A stretch of DNA of 64,000 bases, taken from assembly GCF_014648815.1 (NCBI RefSeq), contig NZ_BMRV01000018.1:1-64000 (forward strand), given 5' to 3'. This document shows, in pieces, positions 59,950 to 64,000 of this stretch. Numbering within the stretch: position 1 is the first letter of the stretch; every line of letters starts with the position of its first letter. Made by a program: the position numbers and the translations under genes. The notes below the pieces were generated by a model, which saw nothing but the letters and a program-made list of their open reading frames with translations, made no database searches and was not told the DNA's origin. Origin of the DNA: Streptomyces flaveolus (GTDB lineage: Bacteria; Actinomycetota; Actinomycetes; Streptomycetales; Streptomycetaceae).

Positions 59950-61733
59950 CCGCCGCCGACGGCAGCCGGACGGCGTGGTCCGGCCGGGAGCCCGGTCCGC
60001 TGCGCCGGGCCGTACCGCCCGCCCGGCGGTTCCTGGCCGGGCGCAAGGGCGTCCTCGCGCGGCTCGGGGCGTGGTCGGTGGCCGAGTCGGCGCAGACCTT
60101 CCTGGTCGGGTACGGCGTCGCCCAGTCCCTCGACCGTGGGTTCCTGGCCGGTGACACGGCCGCGGGGCTCGGCTGGCTCGCGCTCGCCGCCGTCGCCGTG
60201 GTGCTCGGGGCGCCCGTGATCAGGGGTGTCTTCGCCCAACTGGCCGGACTCACCGAGCCGTTGCGGGACGGTCTGGTGCGGCGGGCGGTCGAGCGGTCGA
60301 TGGCGCGGGCGCAGGCCCGTCCGGGTGGTGGGGACCGTGCCGCCGTGTCGCGGCTCACCAACCAGGTGGAGATCGTGCGGGACAGCTTCGCCGGGCTCGT
60401 GCTGACCTTGCGCTCGTTCGTCTTCACCGCCGCGGGCGCGCTGCTCGGCCTGTTCTCGCTGGCCCCGGCGCTGCTGCTGGTCGTCGTGCCGCCCCTCGCC
60501 GGGGGCCTGGCCCTGTTCCTGGTGACGCTGCGGCCCATGGCGGCGGCGCAGCGCCGGGCCCTGGCAGCCGACGAGGCGCTGGGCGATCACGCGGCGCGGA
60601 CCCGGGGGGCACTGCGCGACATCACCGCCTGCGGTACGCAGGAGGAGGTGGCACGCAGCGGCGAACGGCTCGTCGCGGACGCCGCGGCCACCGCCCGTGT
60701 CCTCGCCCGCTGGGCCGCGGTGCGCACGCTGGCCCTCGGTGTCGCGGGCCAGCTGCCGGTCCTGCTCCTGCTGGTGGCCGTACCGTGGCTGCGCGGCAAG
60801 GGGGTCGGCACCGGGGCGTTGCTGGGCGCCTTCACCTACCTCGCCCAGGCCCTGCTGCCCGCTCTGCACACCCTGATGACGGCGATCGGCGCCGCGGGCA
60901 CGCGGCTGCTCGTGGTCCTGGACCGGATCACGGGACCGGAGCAGCATCCGCCCCTCACCGGCACGCCGCCGGCGGCGCCCACAGCGCCCGCCGGCCGGCG
61001 GGCGGGGTCTCCCGCACCCGTCGTGGAACTGCGGTCGGTGACGCTGACGTACGGCGCGCGGGCGGAGCCGGTCCTCGACGCGCTCGACCTGCGTGTGGAG
61101 GACGGCGAACACCTGGCCGTCGTCGGCCCCAGCGGCATCGGCAAGTCGACCCTCACCCGCCTGGTCGCCGGGACGCTGGCGCCGAGCGGCGGGGTGGTCG
61201 AGGTGGCCGGCCGTACGGTCACCGGCCGGGACCCGGCCGAACTCTCCGCCCTGCGCGTCCTGTTGCCCCAGCAGGCGTACGTCTTCTCCGCGACGGTGCG
61301 GGACAACCTCACGTATCTGCGGCCGGACGCCTCCGTGGCCGGCATCCGGGCCGCCGTGCGCGAGCTCGGTGCCGACGGTCTCGTCGAGCGCCTGGGCGGG
61401 CTGGACGCGCCGCTCAGCCCGGGCGATCTCTCGCAGGGCGAGCGCCAGCTGCTCGTGCTGGTGCGGGCGCACCTGTCCACGGCGCGCCTGCTCCTGCTCG
61501 ACGAGGCGACCTGCCACCTCGACCCGGCCGCCGAGGCGCGGGCCGAGGAGGCCCTCGCCCGGCGTCCGGGTGCGCTGGTCGTGGTGGCCCACCGCATGTC
61601 GTCGGCGCTGCGGGCCGACCGGATCCTCGTACTGGACGGTGTCGGTGCGACCTGCGGGACGCACCGTGAACTCCTCGGTCGTTCACCGCTCTACCGCGAT
61701 CTGGTGGGGCACTGGGGCGAGACCGGGAAGTGA
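59946..61733 (+). CDS. ramB: RamB, ABC transporter half (SapB export)
   Basis: A 595-residue ABC half-transporter: membrane domain in about residues 20-320, then ATPase with Walker A 'VVGPSGIGKSTLTRL', signature 'LSQGERQLLVLVRAHL' (Q in place of the usual second G) and Walker B 'RLLLLDEATCHLD'. Translation is coupled to ramA by a GTGA overlap. The pair differs in signature motifs, as common in heterodimeric exporters with one weak ATP site. It is the last gene of the ram operon and converges on ramR. Confidence 0.93.
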   Translation: MTAADGSRTAWSGREPGPLRRAVPPARRFLAGRKGVLARLGAWSVAESAQTFLVGYGVAQSLDRGFLAGDTAAGLGWLALAAVAVVLGAPVIRGVFAQLAGLTEPLRDGLVRRAVERSMARAQARPGGGDRAAVSRLTNQVEIVRDSFAGLVLTLRSFVFTAAGALLGLFSLAPALLLVVVPPLAGGLALFLVTLRPMAAAQRRALAADEALGDHAARTRGALRDITACGTQEEVARSGERLVADAAATARVLARWAAVRTLALGVAGQLPVLLLLVAVPWLRGKGVGTGALLGAFTYLAQALLPALHTLMTAIGAAGTRLLVVLDRITGPEQHPPLTGTPPAAPTAPAGRRAGSPAPVVELRSVTLTYGARAEPVLDALDLRVEDGEHLAVVGPSGIGKSTLTRLVAGTLAPSGGVVEVAGRTVTGRDPAELSALRVLLPQQAYVFSATVRDNLTYLRPDASVAGIRAAVRELGADGLVERLGGLDAPLSPGDLSQGERQLLVLVRAHLSTARLLLLDEATCHLDPAAEARAEEALARRPGALVVVAHRMSSALRADRILVLDGVGATCGTHRELLGRSPLYRDLVGHWGETGK

Positions 61734-61759
61734 CCCGGGGCGCCCCGTGCCCCGCCTTC

Positions 61760-62353
61760 TCACACCCAGCCGGCGCTCTGGACTATGCGTATCGCGTCCA
61801 CCCGGTTGCGCGCGCCGACCTTGCGTATCGCACTGGCCATGTAGTTGCGCACCGTCCCCCGCGACAGGTGGAGGGCGCCGGCGATCTCGGCGATGGAGGA
61901 GCCCTGCGCGGCCTGCGCCACCACGTTCAGCTCACGGGCCGTCAGCGGTGTCCTGGACGCCTCGAGGAGGGCGACGGTGAGTCTCTCGTCGAGGAACCGT
62001 TCCCCCTTGGCGACGGTGTGCACGGCGTCGATCAGACGGTGGGACGGGGCGTCCTTGGCGACGAAGCCGAGCGCTCCCGCGTCGAACGCCCTGCGCAGCA
62101 CACCCGGCCGTTCCGGAGCCGCGAGGACGACCAGCCGGGACCCGCACCGGTCCCAGAAGGGTGCGCGGCAGAGTTCTGTGCCCTCCAGACAGTCCCCGTC
62201 CACGACACACACGTCCGCGGGTAAGTCGTCCTCGTCGGCGTCCTCGCCCTGGGAGGACATGGACGAGACCTCGAGTCCGTCGGCGGACAGGAGCAGTTGT
62301 GCCAGCGCCGAACGCAGCAGCAGCGCGTCGTGCACCACGAGAACACGGACCAT
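61760..62353 (-). CDS. ramR: RamR, response-regulator-like activator of the ram operon
   Basis: A 197-residue NarL/FixJ-type regulator. The receiver-like domain (residues 1-120) starts 'VRVLVVHDALLLRSALAQLL', where the usual acidic pair is replaced (HD), and has 'VCVVDGDCLEGT' at the phosphorylation-site strand and 'LGFVAKDAPSHRL' with the conserved Lys. The C-terminal LuxR helix-turn-helix is 'PLTARELNVVAQAAQGSSIA' to 'LSRGTVRNYMASAIRKVGA'. RamR is known to activate ramCSAB directly. No sensor kinase is adjacent. It is convergent with ramB, 26 bases between stops. Confidence 0.93.
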   Translation of the reverse strand: MVRVLVVHDALLLRSALAQLLLSADGLEVSSMSSQGEDADEDDLPADVCVVDGDCLEGTELCRAPFWDRCGSRLVVLAAPERPGVLRRAFDAGALGFVAKDAPSHRLIDAVHTVAKGERFLDERLTVALLEASRTPLTARELNVVAQAAQGSSIAEIAGALHLSRGTVRNYMASAIRKVGARNRVDAIRIVQSAGWV

Positions 62354-62735
62354 GTACGACCCCCAAGGTCTCCCGGCCGTCCTCGCGGACCACCGGGCTC
62401 GTCCCCCAATGTCCCCAGCCGTCTGCCCCGGGGTCCCGCCGCAGAAGCACGGAAGGTGGCCGCGCCGGGCCGACAGCGACATCAATACGCCGTTCTCGAC
62501 GGCGTCGCGGAGCGCGGCCGGGACGGGCGGTCAGGCCGGATCACGCCCTTGGCGCGGGGTGTTCCGCGTCGGTAGCGGGCAGGGTGTGAAGCAGGGGCAC
62601 GGAAGTGGCGTCTCCGTGCGGACCTCACGGGCCGAAAACCGTCGAAGTGAATGTGGCCCGAAAGACCGCGTCCAACCTCCTCCGACTTGCCCCGCGCGGC
62701 TCCATCCGTATGGTCGGCGCCGGCGCCACGCCGCG
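62354..62735. other. Intergenic region upstream of ramR
   Basis: 382 bases. Must carry the ramR promoter on the minus strand; no gene or strong repeat recognised. The C-terminal end of the next minus-strand gene is at 62736. Confidence 0.5.
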
Positions 62736-62972
62736 CTACTCGGTGGCGTGTCCCCGTCGGCGCTCCCGGGCCCGCTCGCCCGCCCGCCGGGCCGTGCCCA
62801 TCAGCCGTTCCCGCCCCGCGGACAGCAGCAGGGCCAGCGGCGTCACGATCAGGGCGATCAGCAGCGCCGGACCCCAGTCCATGCCGTCGCGCCGGTACCG
62901 CAGGATCAGCGCGGCACAGGCGTAGGTCAGCACGACGATCAACGCGTTCTTGAGCGGCTCGGGCAGCGTCAT
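62736..62972 (-). CDS. Small membrane protein
   Basis: A 78-residue protein with two hydrophobic segments ('NALIVVLTYACAALIL' at about residues 9-24 and 'ALLIALIVTPLALLLSAG' at about 36-53) and a basic Arg-rich C-terminus ('RRAGERARERRRGH') that should face the cytoplasm. I do not recognise the family. ATG 62972 has no clear ribosome site. It lies upstream of ramR on the same strand but 382 bases away. Confidence 0.65.
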   Translation of the reverse strand: MTLPEPLKNALIVVLTYACAALILRYRRDGMDWGPALLIALIVTPLALLLSAGRERLMGTARRAGERARERRRGHATE

Positions 62973-63047
62973 GCAGGCTCAAGTACCCCGGGCGCGGGCC
63001 CACATGGCGTGCCGGGCGGGACTGTCTTCACAGCGTCGGCGCCGTTG

Positions 63048-63061
63048 TCACACCCGTGTGA
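63048..63061. promoter_or_regulatory. Inverted repeat TCACACCCGTGTGA
   Basis: Perfect 6-base arms around CC, 75 bases before the leader peptide and 74 bases upstream of the small membrane gene start. Possible operator in a divergent promoter. Confidence 0.4.
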
Positions 63062-63136
63062 AATCCCACGGGCGGGAGCCGGGAACGGCCGGCTGTTCCT
63101 TGACGGCCGCGCGGGCCGACTGCGACGATCGCCGTC

Positions 63137-63223
63137 ATGAAGCAGACGCGACCGGATCTCACGCGGCGACGCCACGTCGACCTCGCGCGTGTCTCCAGCG
63201 CCTGCTGTCGCCGCCCGGTCTGA
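63137..63223 (+). CDS. Cysteine-rich leader peptide (attenuator) upstream of the FMN reductase
   Basis: A 28-codon frame from ATG 63137 to TGA 63223. It reads basic then 'HVDLARVSSACCRRPV' at its end. This is the pattern of the 'putative leader peptides' that precede sulfur-assimilation genes in actinobacteria: the adjacent Cys-Cys codons let the ribosome sense charged tRNA-Cys. It supports control of the downstream FMN reductase by cysteine supply and hence a role in sulfonate sulfur use. Too short for standard gene finding. Confidence 0.85.
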   Translation: MKQTRPDLTRRRHVDLARVSSACCRRPV

Positions 63224-63397
63224 CGCTCCAGCCGGCAGGCCCGCTCTTTCCCGCAGCGGCGCGAAACCCCTCGGCCACCGCCGCCCTCCCGCGCGAGCCG
63301 TCCCCTCACCCGCGCACACGCACGGCGCGTTTGCGACGAGCCGGCTCCCCCGCTCGGGTCCGCGCCCGCCGGCCCTCCTGTCCCCTTCCCGCACCCC

Positions 63398-63415
63398 CGC
63401 GTGCTCCGGCACGCG
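63398..63415 (+). promoter_or_regulatory. Hairpin between leader peptide and FMN reductase
   Basis: CGCGTG (63398-63403) and CACGCG (63410-63415) with flanking G/C pairs. Candidate terminator or sequestering stem of a cysteine attenuator, 35 bases before the start; alternatives in this GC-rich stretch are many. Confidence 0.35.
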
Positions 63416-63449
63416 CGGGCGTCCGGGCGTTTCTCGAAAGAGGTCCCCC

Positions 63450-64000
63450 ATGGCCACCGTCCTGTCCGTCTCCGGCAGCCCTTCCGCCTCCTCCCGTACC
63501 AACCGTCTGCTGCGCCACCTCGACGAGCGGCTGGTCGCGCAGGGCCACCGGGTGATCCCGCTCGACGTCCGCACCATCCCCGCCGAGGCGCTGCTGGGCG
63601 CCGACTTCGCGCACCCGGCCATCGTCGAGGCCACCGAACTGTTCGCCGCCGCGGACGGCGTGGTCGTCGGCACCCCGGTCTACAAGGCCGCGTACTCCGG
63701 TGTGCTGAAGGCGCTGCTGGATCTGCTCCCGCAGTACGCGCTCACCGGCAAGACCGTGCTGCCGCTCGCGACGGGTGGCAGCGTCGCCCATGTGCTGGCC
63801 ATCGACTACGCGCTGCGTCCGGTCCTCACCTCGATGGGCGCGCGGCACATCGTCCAGGGCTGGTTCACCCTCGACCGGGACATCACCCGCCACGACGACG
63901 GGACCCTGTCGGTCGCCCCGGCCGCCGCCGAGGCGCTCACCCAGGTGGTCGACCAGTTCTCGGCCGCGCTCGGGCACGCCCCGCTGCTCGCCGCGGCCAG
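63450..64000 (+). CDS. NADPH-dependent FMN reductase, SsuE-like (cut by window end)
   Basis: The first 183 codons of a flavodoxin-fold reductase; the stop lies beyond the window. FMN phosphate loop 'SVSGSPSASSRTNRLLRHLD' (about residues 6-25), then 'VVGTPVYKAAYSGVLKALLD' near residue 72, with the Tyr insertion area (AAY) typical of SsuE/MsuE, and 'LPLATGGSVAHVLAIDYALR'. SsuE supplies FMNH2 to an alkanesulfonate monooxygenase. A cysteine leader peptide upstream fits sulfur regulation. ATG 63450 follows AGAGG. SsuD and transport genes, if present, would lie to the right of the window. Confidence 0.88.
   Translation, partial: MATVLSVSGSPSASSRTNRLLRHLDERLVAQGHRVIPLDVRTIPAEALLGADFAHPAIVEATELFAAADGVVVGTPVYKAAYSGVLKALLDLLPQYALTGKTVLPLATGGSVAHVLAIDYALRPVLTSMGARHIVQGWFTLDRDITRHDDGTLSVAPAAAEALTQVVDQFSAALGHAPLLAAA

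Overview
High-GC actinobacterial DNA, almost certainly Streptomyces. GC-rich third codon positions dominate, GTG starts are common, and the window holds an SsgA-like sporulation protein, a group 2 sigma factor, a SARP/BTAD regulator and a complete class III lanthipeptide (SapB) locus, ramCSAB plus ramR. The 42-residue RamS precursor reads as I remember it from S. coelicolor, so the strain is probably in or near that clade.

Layout. (1) 1-7.3 kb: luciferase-like oxidoreductase (cut by the window edge), SsgA-like protein, universal stress protein, a hydrolase remnant, a secreted beta-propeller, a DUF4232 lipoprotein, a frameshifted DUF5709 gene, an MFS pump and a mycothiol-dependent isomerase-like protein. 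(2) 7.4-37 kb: a segment bounded by two same-strand copies of the 3' part of a pirin gene (7444-7614 and the intact gene at 36983-37948). It looks like an acquired or rearranged catabolic island: a nitrilase/permease pair with a TetR gene, an amidohydrolase, a broken TPP enzyme, a PucR regulator, an imine reductase, an exported SurE, an esterase, and a large minus-strand set (glutamine-synthetase-like ligase, alcohol dehydrogenase, C26 glutamyl hydrolase, aldehyde dehydrogenase, Fe/2OG dioxygenase, diaminopentanoate-dehydrogenase-like reductase, class III aminotransferase). Beside it lie a Baeyer-Villiger monooxygenase, a decayed acyl-CoA synthetase and a TetR gene. Six pseudogenes lie in this segment. 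(3) 37-54 kb: conserved-looking housekeeping and accessory genes (pirin, TPR protein, peptide deformylase, flavoprotein reductase, thioredoxin, LacI and TetR regulators, FMN reductase, CoA-transferase, pyruvyl transferase, sigma factor, CBS protein, SARP regulator, hydrolase). (4) 54-62.4 kb: LysE exporter and the ram cluster. (5) 62.7-64 kb: small membrane protein, a cysteine-rich attenuation leader peptide and an FMN reductase cut by the window end.

How genes work together. The ligase, alcohol dehydrogenase, aldehyde dehydrogenase and glutamyl hydrolase are translationally coupled. They match the logic of gamma-glutamylation routes, in which an amino alcohol is capped with glutamate, oxidised to an acid and released. 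A palindrome (core TGACTnAGTCA) sits upstream of this operon and of the nearby TetR gene, with a weaker copy before the esterase, suggesting a small local regulon. Two other TetR genes have inverted repeats in their divergent promoters. ramC, ramS, ramA and ramB make and export SapB; convergent ramR is the activator.
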